The notes below the pieces were generated by a model, which saw nothing but the letters and a program-made list of their open reading frames with translations, had not been told where the DNA came from and ran no database searches. The translations under genes and the position numbers were made by a program. Below are positions 48,001 to 58,940 of a DNA stretch of 64,000 nt, piece after piece. Each line of letters opens with the position of its first letter. The stretch's first letter is position 1. Source of the DNA: Platerodrilus igneus (Eukaryota > Arthropoda > Insecta > Coleoptera > Lycidae); contig JARFIW010000884.1 of the NCBI GenBank assembly GCA_036346225.1, positions 2,684,501-2,748,500 of the forward strand, given 5' to 3'.

Positions 48001-51000
48001 AGTAGTGATGTCAAAGGAGGGGTTGATAAACCTAAGACCATTTAAATACACACAGATGCTGCATGTGTTATACATTAACACGCAGTGCCGTGAAGTCAAG
48101 ATCCCATGGCAAATGTGACATCACATGTGGGAGTAAATCGGTGGTAAGTTTGTATTTCTATTCTGTATGCGAACTCTCAACATGTTACGGTACTTAAAAA
48201 TTGAATTAGGGTTCAATATTGTTCTGCATACAATTGTACGGAGAAATCAGGGTAGAGCAATGATATATTACATTCCATCTGTAAGTATTATTACCGTTTA
48301 TAATTTTTAGTCCATTAACCATTTAAAACCAAAAAATGATTTTAAGTTATTATTGTAAACATATTTACTAACAATGAACGAATGTACTTACTTTTTCAGT
48401 GAAATTTAGTATAGTTTGAGAGTTGTATGGGGAACAGAATACAGTCCCTTATACCGTGATTTTATAGATTTTATTTTAACACAAGCAATAAACTCTTAGG
48501 TTTCCTAAAGATGAAGCAATTAAAAAAAAGTAGATTCAAGCAATACGCATGGAAAACTTGGATCCTTCAAAGTACACAAGACTATGTTCGCTACACTTCA
48601 CAAATGACTTTCAACACAAATGGCTGGTCTTCTATATGATTGTTGAAGATTAATTCTATGCCCAGTATTTGCAATTTTCCTCATCATTTAATAAAAACGA
48701 GTATGTATTCACAAACCACTTACAAAAGACAACGAAAGCCATGCACATCATCTAACAACAGCACTATACCAGTAAAAACACCATATTCTCATCCATTAAG
48801 TAGTGAGCCCTATTGGTGTATGAAAGGGATTTTAATGAAACTTGTGAGGACAATAAAAAAATATAGAAATGTAATTGGAAAAAAGGTTGAAAAAGAAACA
48901 AGCACAAATAATACTTTTGCAGCAGCAGAAAAAAAGCTTCCTAAAAAAGTAACTTATCTTGATACTTTGGCGAATCACTTACAAAACCACCGACAGATTG
49001 ACAAAGATTCGTCTTTAAGACTCAAGGTATATCAATTAATAAATATTATCTTTACTGTATTTAGTATTGCACTGCTAATATTTCTATTATTGTTTTTGTT
49101 TTATAAAACTAACAATTATTATTGCCATTATTGTGCTAATAATTGCTGTTATTATTATGATTGTTTTTTTTAATTCACGTATTTTTATCTTTAGAATACA
49201 TTATCTCAATCGACTAAGTTGATCCTGCAGCAGGCTAGTGGGTACGAACTCAACTGGCGCATATGCAACTGAACTAAAGAGTTTTACGCTTACTTCTGTG
49301 AATGTTGCATTGTGCTTTCAAATCAGTGTACCCATATTGTAGGCAAAACCAATAATGAAAATGCAACATGGGAGAGATCCCACCAAGCTGAACGGGTGTG
49401 GGGTGTTTTAAGACTGGGAGTAATTGTTTGATTTGTCTTAAAAATCCATTTAATTATGAAACAATAAATGAGGGTTCATGTGATTGATCAAGAATTTTCG
49501 ACACAACCGATAAATCCAAGGGGATTGGGACGGCTTGTTTCCCGACAAATCAGTTTGGAATTCAATGCCCCGAATGATAACATGATATTTCTTGACTTCA
49601 ATGGAATTCAGGGTGACTTTCAGATGAAACTGTAAGGTAAATTTTTGTAGAATTAGATGTGTAACTTGAACGATATTGATGGTGAATGACATTTATAAAG
49701 TATTACCCAATGTGTAATGTTACATTATTAGGAATATAATTTTTGGATATAGTTAGTTTAAATACAATTAACCATAAATGTTAGATGCAATAAGAATGAA
49801 CTGATAATGAATTGTACCATTTTTGTTTATTGTCTGTATTTTGTTATAGGAATATTAATGTAAGTACATTTGAAAATTGTTTTATGCCTATTTGTTTACA
49901 GAATGTTCAAATAATGTTATTTTCGAATAGATTTAAGCAAGGAGAATTAATAGTGATTTTATATGTTCAAACAGACAGGTGACCTTTTGTAAGGATATCT
50001 ATTTCACCAAGAGAATACCCTGTAATTAACAATCCTCTGGGTTGCATGTTGTGAAGAGGAAATCGTATTAGAACAAATTAAAAACCAATTAGGGTAAATA
50101 CTAGTAATAACGTATCATGACATCGCACCTAAGTAAAATTTTGATCATTATTCAATTTTGTTCAACTTTCTGCCATTTAATGCTATAGGGACCCACTCCT
50201 GAACCACTGTATTTGACCGGTGCATCTTTATTTTGTTACGGGATTCCCGTCCCTTTTGGGCACTTCCAAATTAACTTAATGCTTAAAATTCCCTTAACAT
50301 AATGTGATGCGGATATGGCAATAAATGGCAGAACACTGAACAAAATTGAGTAATGATCAAAATTTTACGTAGGTGCGACTTCAAGCTACATTATTACTAG
50401 TACCTACCCTGTTAGGTTTTCAATCTGTCAAATTTAAAGGGTGCCAACTACGTCTAGTTCTAATAGGATTTCTCTGCACAACGTGCAACCCAGAAGATTG
50501 TTGATTACGAGGTATTTTCTTGATGAAATGGATTTCTTTACAAATGTCACCTGTCTGTTTGAACAAATAAAATCACTCTCAACTCACCTTGCTTAAATCT
50601 ACTCTAAAATAACATTATTTGAACATTTCTGTAAACAAATAGGCATAAAACAATTTTTAAATGTACTTGCATTAATATTCGGGTTAGTGGCCTAGAGATA
50701 TTCCTAATAACAAACTACATACAATAAACAAAAATGATACACATTAGGCAAAACTTTATAAATGTCACCGACCATCAATAGCTAAGAGATATCATTTCAT
50801 CTTTCGAGCATTAAATTCCAAACTGATTTGTTGGGAAACAAGCCGATCCAATCTCCTTGGATTTGTAGGTTGTGTCAAAAATCTGTGATCAATCATGTGG
50901 ACCCTCGTTTATTATTCCATAATCAACAAGGTGCTTACGACAAATCTAACCTTTACTTTTCTGTCTTACACCACATCTGTTCATGTTGATGACTTCTAAA

Positions 51001-54000
51001 GAACTGAAATTCTTTTGTTTAAGTGGCCGACTAGTGATATTATCCTCTCGTCCCTCCTCAGGTATGCTATTAATATATACCTAACATGTGTAAGATGCCT
51101 GACATCATGATTTCTTTTGTTAACCAATCCTGCGTAACTGATATAAACGAATAGTGCCCTGTACAATGATGTCTAGTTGGTAATTTAATCTCTATGGATT
51201 TCATTAACTTATGGATTTTTTCGTTTGTACTACATTTGTAATGACTCAACTTTTAATGCATTTTGTATACATTGTAACTGACATATGTAATTATGCTGGT
51301 GTATTATTTAATGGAATATTTTAAATAAACGATATGTATTGGAATCAGTTTTCCTTTTTAGTGGGTTTCAAAATAATTCAGAAATCGGAAATTCATTTCA
51401 AATGGATTGTACAGAAACAAAATGATGCTTTTGTGATTCCAAATTTATGATTTTTATATCACGCCTATTTATTGCAATAGCTTATATACTGAAATCAAAA
51501 TTATATAGGGAACTTCAATAAAAATGTTGTCCATTTTAAATGATTTTTCCCACCTTTCTCGTCTGATTTTTATTTCCCATAATGCTTAAATGTTATAAAG
51601 TGCTACAAACAATGGGCGCTGCCTGTTATCCACTTGTTGTGCCTGATGAGGGACAAACTTTTGGAGTACTACACCCACGAAGGCTTTAATTCACATGCCT
51701 ACGAAGATTATGGGTTTAGAACATTCAAGCAAGTTTATAATATCCTGATGCCAATAAATTTATAGAATCATGTATCTTGATCTAGCATCTTTATTTACTT
51801 CTACAAAACCTGAATATCTTAAAATTAGAAATATAAAATGTTCCTAAAAAACACACATACAAGGGTGCCGACATGCCCAAGGACTTCATGTCTGATTTAT
51901 CCAGAACAAAACTTTTTCAAGATACTTCTAACAAAGTGGATGGAGTTTGTAAATGTTTCATGGAGTGACAAAATATAATAACTGAAAACCAAGAAATATA
52001 TAAAAATGTACAAGAAACTATGATTAATAAAAGACCTTTCACATTATCTACTCATAAACATAGTTTGTTAAAAATAAATGAATGTGCAAATAAAGTTATC
52101 CTGTTCTCTGTCAACTGAATGAAAATTTGAATTCGAGAAACCAAATATTGAAGATGAAGCTAAACAATATTTTATACCGATTTTAAAATACTTAAGAGTT
52201 ATTCAAAAAGATATCTTTATCATGATACTATTCCTGTTTACCTAATTTAGTTGACAATTGTGGGAGTTGGATTTTTCTACAATAGCCTCTTCCTGTTCTT
52301 GGCCTAACAATGATGGCCTTTATTAACAATACATTTTATGAAAATAGTCAATTTTTTGCAGAGCAGCTTCTTATAATTATGTAAAAACTTTCTGAAAAAC
52401 TCTGTACCGACAATAATGTCATTGAAATAGATTCCAAAAATTTCTAATTAACCACGAAAAATACGCACTTTCAATGCTGGCATGCACTGGAGAATCGAGT
52501 CTGTAGTCGTTTAAATACAATTGGGGATATCAAAGCAGCAGTATGTTGACAAAAATTTATTTCTGGAGTTCACATCCTTAATATTTTCGGCTATATATTG
52601 AATTTTCAATTTTTTCTTAAAATTTTTGTTTGATGTTATATTTAATTCAGAAAATGAATGTGTAAAGTCATCAGTACTAAAATTTTCACAGAATAATTTA
52701 AATCTTCACCTCAAAAGGTTTTATTACTACAGCATCACATTAAAGTATTTTATTGTTAGTGGAGGGTTATATTTATTCGTGCACGTTAAGTTCGCATATA
52801 CCCATTCATCTTTAAAGTACCATCTACAATTTAAAAATATGTTTTTACAAAATTGTCCGCAAATGGATAGCAGAAATGTTTGTAATTTCAACAATAACGG
52901 CATAAAATCATCTGACCATAAAAAATTATTTTGAACTGAAATATATAATATCCTATCTGTAGTAAGAGGCGGCTAATTGAGACAAATATCTTTTCCATGC
53001 TCCTAATATCCTTTTAAAGATTCATTACTTCCTCCCAATAGAAAGAAATGAAAAACCACCACTGTATAATTCCATCAGAGTATGCAGCTTAACATTTATA
53101 TATTCCAGGTGAGAATAGCAATACTACCATATTTTGATAGGTCGTTAATATTCTGCTTCTGAGAAGACAATAGTTACTAAAGAGAGACAACCAAAAAAAT
53201 TAACAATGCTTTACGAATCAAAGTATGGAGTGTTGAGAATCTTTTGAAGGTGGGGAAGTACAAGAATTAAAAACTTGTTATCAAATAAAGCTACAATAGG
53301 CTTAGGTTACACCATTTTTAAACTAATAATCTGAGCAAGTTAAACATCTAGGTACCTCATCTTACCAAGATTACCAATCATTTCTAAAAGTTGTGAATAA
53401 TAGGTACTATACTGATGTAAAACAACTACCATGTGTTGAATATACTCCACAGGTAAAGAATTATTATGGAATTCTTCATATCTTTATTCTTAAATGATAC
53501 ACTGAACAAAAATACAATGTTACTTACAACTACAATGAATCATAAAAACATAAATAAGATTTCCAGTAGCGTAAACCATAGTATATCGAGTTGAACCATA
53601 TCAAAATAGCACAGCAAATAAAAGAACCAATGGTGTTGTGATAATCTGAACTACTAAATTATAATATGCAAATCTGATAGTTGCAGTCGTATTTGTATGG
53701 CAAACAAGAACTTTCATCAAAACTACTAGGAAAAACTAATACAATAATCTTTATTGCAAAAGTAAGAGGCTTCATAGAACACAAACATCAATAGGAAATC
53801 ACTTAACTATCCATAATACATGTTAAACGATATACTGACAATGAAAACTTACCATTTTTTTTAGTATCATTTTCAGCAATCAGTTGAAGAACCTGCTGTT
53901 GGTTGACGTCCTGATATCCAGAAGCTGGTGCCCACTCATTGTGAGGGTATTCTTCTCCTGGTGGTCCAGGCTGTATCGACTAAATAAAATTTGATTGTGA

Positions 54001-54258
54001 ATAAAGTGTTCAATTTGAATCTCCAATAAACAGGTTTACCTATTAATTTCTTCAAAAGAAATAAATCTACAATGCTAATTATATAATGTACAACACATAA
54101 TATTATTTTCAACAAGGTAAAAATCTTACCCCACTGCGATAATCAGCTTGTCCCTGACGATAATCTTGGTACGGGTTGTAAGCGTTGGATTGTGAAGCAT
54201 ATTCAGGTTGGTAGGAATTGTATGAAGCAGAATATCCTTGAGTTGGATACTGGTTTGG
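37398..54258 (-). CDS. matrin-type zinc-finger protein, CG9776/ZNF318-like (5' exon missing)
   Basis: Six exons in minus-strand order: 54258-54130, 53979-53853, 40485-40301, 39914-39518, 39228-39110 and 39065-37398 (stop). All junctions are GT-AG, phases agree, and the total is 2625 nt (875 codons with the stop). Protein order: Tyr/Gln-rich start; a helical charged region; matrin-type finger 1 ([19 protein letters not shown]...H); PWHRLP; finger 2 ([19 protein letters not shown]...H); then [13 protein letters not shown], Ser-rich acidic and RS/RD-rich low-complexity regions, a long Glu/Lys coiled region, and Pro-rich segments with DPNLMDP. Paired matrin fingers plus an RS-like tail are known from Drosophila CG9776 and vertebrate ZNF318 and suggest a nuclear role in RNA processing or transcription. 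The first exon with the start codon was not identified and may lie outside the window. Confidence 0.9.
39110..39228 (-). CDS. zinc-finger gene, exon with second matrin finger
   Basis: 119 nt between TTATGTCTAG and GTATGT, completing a split Gly codon. Encodes [20 protein letters not shown] and [19 protein letters not shown], a complete C2H2 matrin-type finger. The next intron (39066-39109) is only 44 nt. Confidence 0.95.
39518..39914 (-). CDS. zinc-finger gene, exon with first matrin finger
   Basis: 397 nt after TTTTTTTCAG, ending at a GTAACA donor inside a Gly codon. Encodes [20 protein letters not shown], a basic [11 protein letters not shown] patch, [19 protein letters not shown] with the first C2H2 matrin finger, and [20 protein letters not shown]. 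Confidence 0.95.
40301..40485 (-). CDS. zinc-finger gene, coiled-coil exon
   Basis: 185 nt between ATTTTAG and GTAATT. Encodes [34 protein letters not shown] and [11 protein letters not shown], a charged coiled coil. Its first two bases complete the Ala codon begun at 53853, across a 13.4-kb intron. Confidence 0.9.
41235..41600 (+). pseudogene. hAT transposase fossil (ZBED5/FAM200-like lineage) in an intron
   Basis: The plus strand reads [38 protein letters not shown] and [19 protein letters not shown], then, after a frame change at 41520, VRFVEEKLP...FLVAKNL. This matches the hAT lineage whose domesticated relatives include ZBED5 and FAM200 (ELILPA-KEV-TVL...LSNNTVQRRIDEM...LQLDEST...LLAYVRF). 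The first catalytic Asp position (LDEST) is altered to LAEPT. It lies in the 13.4-kb intron of the zinc-finger gene, on the opposite strand. Confidence 0.75.
41601..49379. other. intron DNA of the zinc-finger gene; little recognisable
   Basis: Mostly AT-rich intron. Open frames at 42854-43144 (hydrophobic) and 43521-44175 (overlapping frames, protein not recognised) may be decayed repeats or chance. The ORF at 48640-49173 is described separately. Confidence 0.4.
48640..49173 (+). CDS. hypothetical ORF with one membrane-like segment
   Basis: 177 codons without a stop is long for such AT-rich DNA. The first part is polar and basic ([53 protein letters not shown]). A GTATAT donor-like site follows LRLK at about 49026, beyond which the frame turns into a hydrophobic stretch ([20 protein letters not shown]) and a Tyr/Cys-rich tail, possibly intron. 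It lies within the intron of the zinc-finger gene on the other strand. I do not recognise the protein. It could be an exon of a nested gene or a repeat fragment. Confidence 0.3.
   Translation: MLKINSMPSICNFPHHLIKTSMYSQTTYKRQRKPCTSSNNSTIPVKTPYSHPLSSEPYWCMKGILMKLVRTIKKYRNVIGKKVEKETSTNNTFAAAEKKLPKKVTYLDTLANHLQNHRQIDKDSSLRLKVYQLINIIFTVFSIALLIFLLLFLFYKTNNYYCHYCANNCCYYYDCFF
49383..50187. repeat. long inverted repeat, left arm
   Basis: Pairs with 50318-51003. Conserved anchor pairs include GGGTTCATGTGATTGATCAA at 49472 with its near-complement TGATCAATCATGTGGACCC at 50889, CGGCTTGTTTCCCGACAAAT with its mirrored version near 50838, and TTGTTTATTG...GTTAT near 49823 with the mirrored copy near 50720. 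About 100 bp near 49710-49830 have no clear partner. No coding function recognised. Confidence 0.75.
50318..51003. repeat. long inverted repeat, right arm
   Basis: Reverse-complement partner of 49383-50187, separated by a spacer of about 130 bp (50188-50317). Transcribed through the host intron, it could fold into a hairpin of several hundred base pairs with bulges. Confidence 0.75.
51004..53852. other. intron DNA of the zinc-finger gene; nothing assigned
   Basis: AT-rich. Decayed coding-like patches lie around 51870-52200 and 52626-52934, on the plus strand, but the proteins were not recognised. Confidence 0.4.
53853..53979 (-). CDS. zinc-finger gene, upstream exon
   Basis: 127 nt between TTTATTTAG and GTAAGT. 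Encodes [20 protein letters not shown], then [19 protein letters not shown], ending one base into an Ala codon completed at 40485. Confidence 0.9.
54130..54258 (-). CDS. zinc-finger gene, most upstream exon found
   Basis: 129 nt (43 codons, phase 0 at both ends) between a poly-T/AAG acceptor and GTAAGA. Encodes a Tyr/Gln/Ser-rich low-complexity segment ([34 protein letters not shown]). There is no start codon, so at least one more 5' exon exists. Confidence 0.85.
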
Positions 54259-55499
54259 CTTAAAAAAAAAAATTGTTAAAAAAATACTTCAAACAAATTT
54301 TTTTAAAAATTGCTATAAAAAATAATACTAATTCTATTCGTCATTTAATTTCCCTATATTGGAAAAATACAATCATTTATAGGTCAAAAAACATTGGTAA
54401 TTTAATCTGGCACGTGTGTGTGCAAGTGTGTTTGTGTGTGTGCGCAAGGTGTGAGTGCATGCATGCATGTGTTATATATATAAAGATAAAAATTTATCGA
54501 CTGGATCAAATTGCTAGTCTAATAAATATATTAGGGAAGCTGTCAGTTAATTGTCAAATTAATAAAACACTTTTTTATGCATTCAAACTTTTGATAATAT
54601 TTAATATCTTCATCAGGAATCTACAAATAAGTATGAAAACAAATATCTGTGAAACAACTAGATCCCTAGTTACAAGAGTGAGTTAAATTAAAAACAAACA
54701 ACTATTAAACATTAGACATTGAAACTATGAATGTAAAATACAGCATGATATAAGGACTAGGACAATCATAATAATAAATTAATGTACTTATATACCGGGT
54801 GTGTGTGATCGATGAATTACAAGATGATAATGCACCAGACAATTGATAATAAATGATAAATAAAAGTCGTTAATTTGCAAATATAAGCGAATGGTAAACC
54901 AGTTCAAATTGTCGAATTAAGCGATAGAAAAATTAAATCAAATCCACCTGCCAAGACGCAAAGAAATTTTTGTTATTTTTGTGAAACTTGGGTTTTAAAT
55001 TTTGCAAAACATCTTCAAAGGAACCAATCAACAGAACTAGAAGTAATAAAGATATTTTCAATAAAGTTAAAGTTAAGCAAAGAAGTTTTCAGCACTACGA
55101 AAAAAAGGTAATTTTTTAATAAATTCTACAAACTGTGTTAAACCAACGAAGAAATCAAACATACAAGGAAACAAACACTTGCCACGCGATTATTGTATGG
55201 GATTTTTATTCTTCAAAGTTGCTTTGGAAGCATAAAAGAATATGTGCTAATAACAATTGAATCAAGAACTTCAGAAAGCCCACAACACCAATGCTCTTAA
55301 GTTTTGGGAAATTGCAAAAAAAACGTAACTGTGTAAAATCTTAGCATAATAAGATAGTAATTTTTAATAAAAACTATCATGAATTTTCTATGTTTCTGAA
55401 ATACTGTATGTTTGCATGGGGTGTGACTGAAAAAACTATTTGTTTTAATTTGAATTTATTTAAAATAAAGCTAAACAATCAATTATCAACATCAAATAT
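54259..55499. other. no gene recognised
   Basis: Likely intron or 5' flank of the zinc-finger gene. A (GTGT)n-rich patch lies at 54411-54445. The plus-strand frame at 54273-54686 looks like composition only. Confidence 0.4.
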
Positions 55500-57060
55500 A
55501 TTTATATGTTCGTCTCATGTTGGCAAGCCAAAAATTTCATTGTAAAAAACCTTGGTATCTTTGTCATGTGGTATATACTTTTCTAGCTGCTTCAGGCTTG
55601 CATTTTCTTTATATTAATGGGCAATTTACCAACATATGCTTTTAGTGGGGAAACTCATCACATCTCAATTACTATTCCGTAGCCGGAAAGTGTGAGCCAG
55701 AATGCGGTTTATAAATTATTTTGCTACGATAACCCCTTCCTGATCTTGAATGTGAATAAAATGTCAAAACTTGGATTTGAAAACTCGTTTTAAGATGTCT
55801 TGGTACACTTCTTCCCAATGATTCATTGGAAAGCATTTTCTTTTTGTAATAAGTCAGCCATCAGTTTTTGTAATTTAATATAAAATGAGAATTTGGCAGG
55901 ACCACAGTATATCTCTATCACACGGTAGGAATGAATGGCCTCTGATTAGATAGCACTGTTCAATATTTTTGAATTTCTTTGTCGATACCAATGCAGAAAA
56001 GAATCTGATTAGAGTATGATTCCGATTTTGGGCACCACAGGCATCAGAACAGAAATGGAACTCATTGATATTATTCAATTCTGGGTTGCTATTTAGGTAA
56101 TCTAGTATAAAAGACACATGCTCATTTGGACCCTTGTCCCAATACCCTCGTGATATATATTCATAAAATGTAACCCTGTTGTTTTTTAAATAATGTATGC
56201 ATAGGACATTAATGGTCAGTTGTTGGAGATAAAATGTCTCCTGGACAGAGATCACTGGTAACTGTAAATTTTGCATATAGTCAATGCGTATGGCACCCAC
56301 TTTGTCATTTGATTTAATTCGTTTGCAACAGCTTTGATTTTAGTATAGCTCTTCTTAAATGAACTGTCTTCTCAGTGGCTATTTCTCGTTTGGCATTACC
56401 ATTAGGCACTTTACTTTTTAGTTTTGTCTACAGTTCTTCACATGTGGAGCATGTGTCCATTTAAGGGTGCCCAAAAGATAAAAAAAATTGCTCATATATC
56501 TTCTTATGGTAAGAATATGTTAAAGGCAGATCTGTGTTTTCCTTAAACAAAGAAAACATAATTTTTATCTTTAACTTATCATTTAAGTATCTGTATTCTC
56601 TGGTTGTGTAATGAGCAATTTTTATAGGGAACAAAGCAATATGGTGCATGACAGCATTGATGATATATCCTGGCTTAGCATTCCCCGATCTATTTTCACC
56701 TCATTGAATTTTAGGTACTATTTCTTGTCATCTCAAAGTTGTAAGTCGAAGAAGCTTGTCATTAATGATACCAAAAATAGCAATGAATGCCTTTCTGCAC
56801 ACTTTGTGTGAACCTGCCTGTTCCTGAATAACGGATTTAACAGTAGAACTCCTATCTGACTTTGTAGATATCTGCAGGATTAACCCTCCTTCTACGTTGA
56901 ACTGTGTACTGAGATTAAAGACTGAAGCAAACAATCTTGTTCATGTTTTAGTGTTAAGTTCTCTAAAAGAATGAAATACGACATGCGTTCTTCTTCAACA
57001 ACACATTCGAAGCATTTTTTACGGCATCTAAAAAAGAAGATGATTGATATTAGAATGTGG
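55500..57060 (-). pseudogene. DUF7869-domain protein of mobile-element type, broken
   Basis: Minus-strand segments in order, in changing frames: a Cys box with EEER (57040-56990), VCRKAFIAIFGIINDKLLRL (56820-56730), YTTREYRYLNDKLKIKIMFS (56610-56540), YSYHKKIYEQFFLSFGHP with a stop and MDTCSTCEEL (56510-56420), then the DUF7869 core at 56300-55875 (RIDYMQNLQLPVISVQE, GYWDKGPNEHVSFILDYL, EFHFCSDACGAQNRNHTLI, IRGHSFLPCDRD) and a decayed tail. The acidic residues in D-Y-x-x-N, SDACG-QN and GHS-x-x-x-D are the conserved positions of this family, which is widespread in arthropod repeats; its activity is not known to me. It faces away from the recombinase-like region at 57483. Confidence 0.8.
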
Positions 57061-57482
57061 CGTAGGATTACTCTACGTAATGATGAGAATCACTTACTTG
57101 CAATCACAACCTTACAAAACCGCTGGTGCCAAACTACCATTCTATCTTTTTTGGTTTTTCATTTTGGTTATCCATAATATATAAATAACAGTTCTACAAT
57201 GCAGTAACCCGAAATTAAAACTTCCAACCTTAAAACCAGAGATGTAAATGTCAACAAAATGTCATGCTAAAAGTATATTCAAAAGTATGTATTGCATACA
57301 TACGAATATTTCGGGAGTTTTGGGGGTTGTTGAAATACACGAATATTAGTATACAATATTAAACTACAGAACTTTGTAGAATATTGATGTTTCTGTTTAC
57401 CTGGGTTATGAGTCTATGGCCACAGATAACAAAATCAATGAAAACTGAAAATCGGAAAATGTGAGTTTTGGGCTTTCTGAAA
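57061..57482. other. spacer between the two head-to-head coding regions
   Basis: About 420 bp without recognised coding, containing ATACGAATATTTCGGGAG and a related ACACGAATATTAG. If the two flanking genes belong to one element, a shared promoter would lie here; no clear TATA box was seen. Confidence 0.3.
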
Positions 57483-58940
57483 TACTCAATTCAATTCTAG
57501 AGAGAAATCGCAACATGCTGGGGCTGAAGGGCAATATTTTTTAATAAGGCAACTACGAATACGTTCACAATTACGAGAGGTAGTATTTCCACGTATGAGA
57601 ACAGATTACATATCTCTGGAAGTAAAGAGTGATACACTAATTTGTGCTTTTGGTGCACGCTATATGAAGACCCACAGAAAAAAACATTTTGTTAATGTTA
57701 CTTCTAGAAAAATTTGAGAATTGGGTAGAATTCTTATAGGGGTAAAAAACTGGAAACATTCATCTGAATCTAATTTAAAAACAGTAATTAATTTGTTAAA
57801 ATGTAATTGGAGATTTGACATTTTGACCCAAGCTGCTGATAACTTGAATATACAAAAATGGAACAGTCACTTTAATTGCCTTAACCAGTGATCTAAAGTT
57901 GCTTAGAGATCATTTAAATATAAAAGCAAGTGATGGGCTAACAAAATTCTAGCTAATAACAATAACAGAGGTGCATTTACTGCCTTAATGGAAACTATAT
58001 CTTGTCGAATTCTTCTACTAAACTGAAGACGACCAGAAAAACTTCAGAGGTGGCCTTTACATACCTACATTATTAGCGAAACAAAAAACGTCCTAAATTA
58101 TGAAGAATTCAGTAACTTAATATCACTGACTGAAAGGATATTGATGCAGAATTTCAAACGGTTAATTATTAGGGTGGAACGGGGATGAGGTGTTCCTGTC
58201 TTAATATCAGCAGACTTTTACTAAAATGCCAAAATAATTTAATAGAAAAACAAATACTTATCTTTTCGCAAAACCTTGCCAGAACAGCAATCCGATTAGC
58301 AGATATAAAGTTTTAAAAAAATACGCAGATTCTTCTGGAGTCAAGAACTCTATTGCATTAACGTCGACTAAACTCAGAAAGCATTTGGCAACAATTTCAC
58401 AGATATTTGCTATGTCGTAAAATGACTTAGAACAATTAGCCTCTTTTATGGGGCACACCACCGGTGTTCATACAAAAATCTTACCGATTGCTGGATGATG
58501 TATATAGACGGTGAAGACTTGAAAATTGTTACTGCTTATGGAACAAGGTGGTACTGCTGAGTTTAAAGGAAAAAATCTAGATGAAATAAATTTATATCTT
58601 GATGATCTTTAATGAATTTAGTTGAAGAAGAAAAAGTTGAGGAGGAAAGTGTATATTTGAAAATTCTGACATTGAAACCAAGCATGCCACCGATAGTCAC
58701 CGTTGAATAAAAATCGTAAAAAGAAGAAGCGAAAATTAGTACCTTGGTCAGATGACCAAAAAAGAGCAATTTCTGAGTTTTTTTTAGTAATCATCTTGTT
58801 AACAAAAAGACACCTAAGCAAAATGAATGTTTTACATTAAAAAAAATCTCTAATTTATTTGATAACAAGTCATGGCTTAAAATAAAAGTTTTTGTGCAAA
58901 ATTTTGTACACACAGAAATATCGCGAAAATGCATAGCTTT
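57483..58940 (+). pseudogene. Crypton-like tyrosine-recombinase protein, core and C-terminus, broken
   Basis: Plus-strand segments in order: VVFPRMRTDYISLEVKSDTL and FGARYMKTHREKHF with VTSRKMRELGR (57580-57720); NRGAFTALMETISCRILLLN and RRPEKLQRW (first catalytic Arg box, near 58035); RVERG-GVPVLIS; SGVKNSIALTSTKLRKHLAT (second Arg box, 58364-58395); LASFMGHTTGVH (His box, 58446); and, one frame on, SYRLLDDV with the candidate nucleophile Tyr at 58482-58484. It ends with FKGKNLDEINL, then KRKLVPWSDDQKRAISEFF and NKSWLKIKVFVQN, a C-terminal module usual in this arthropod family. R...R...GH...Y order identifies a tyrosine-recombinase fold of the kind used by Crypton transposons. Many stops and frameshifts are present. 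Confidence 0.75.

Noticed and set aside
57301..57360. ACGAATATT repeats between the head-to-head genes, considered as a transposon terminus
   Set aside because: Too short and not mirrored at the outer edges of either gene.
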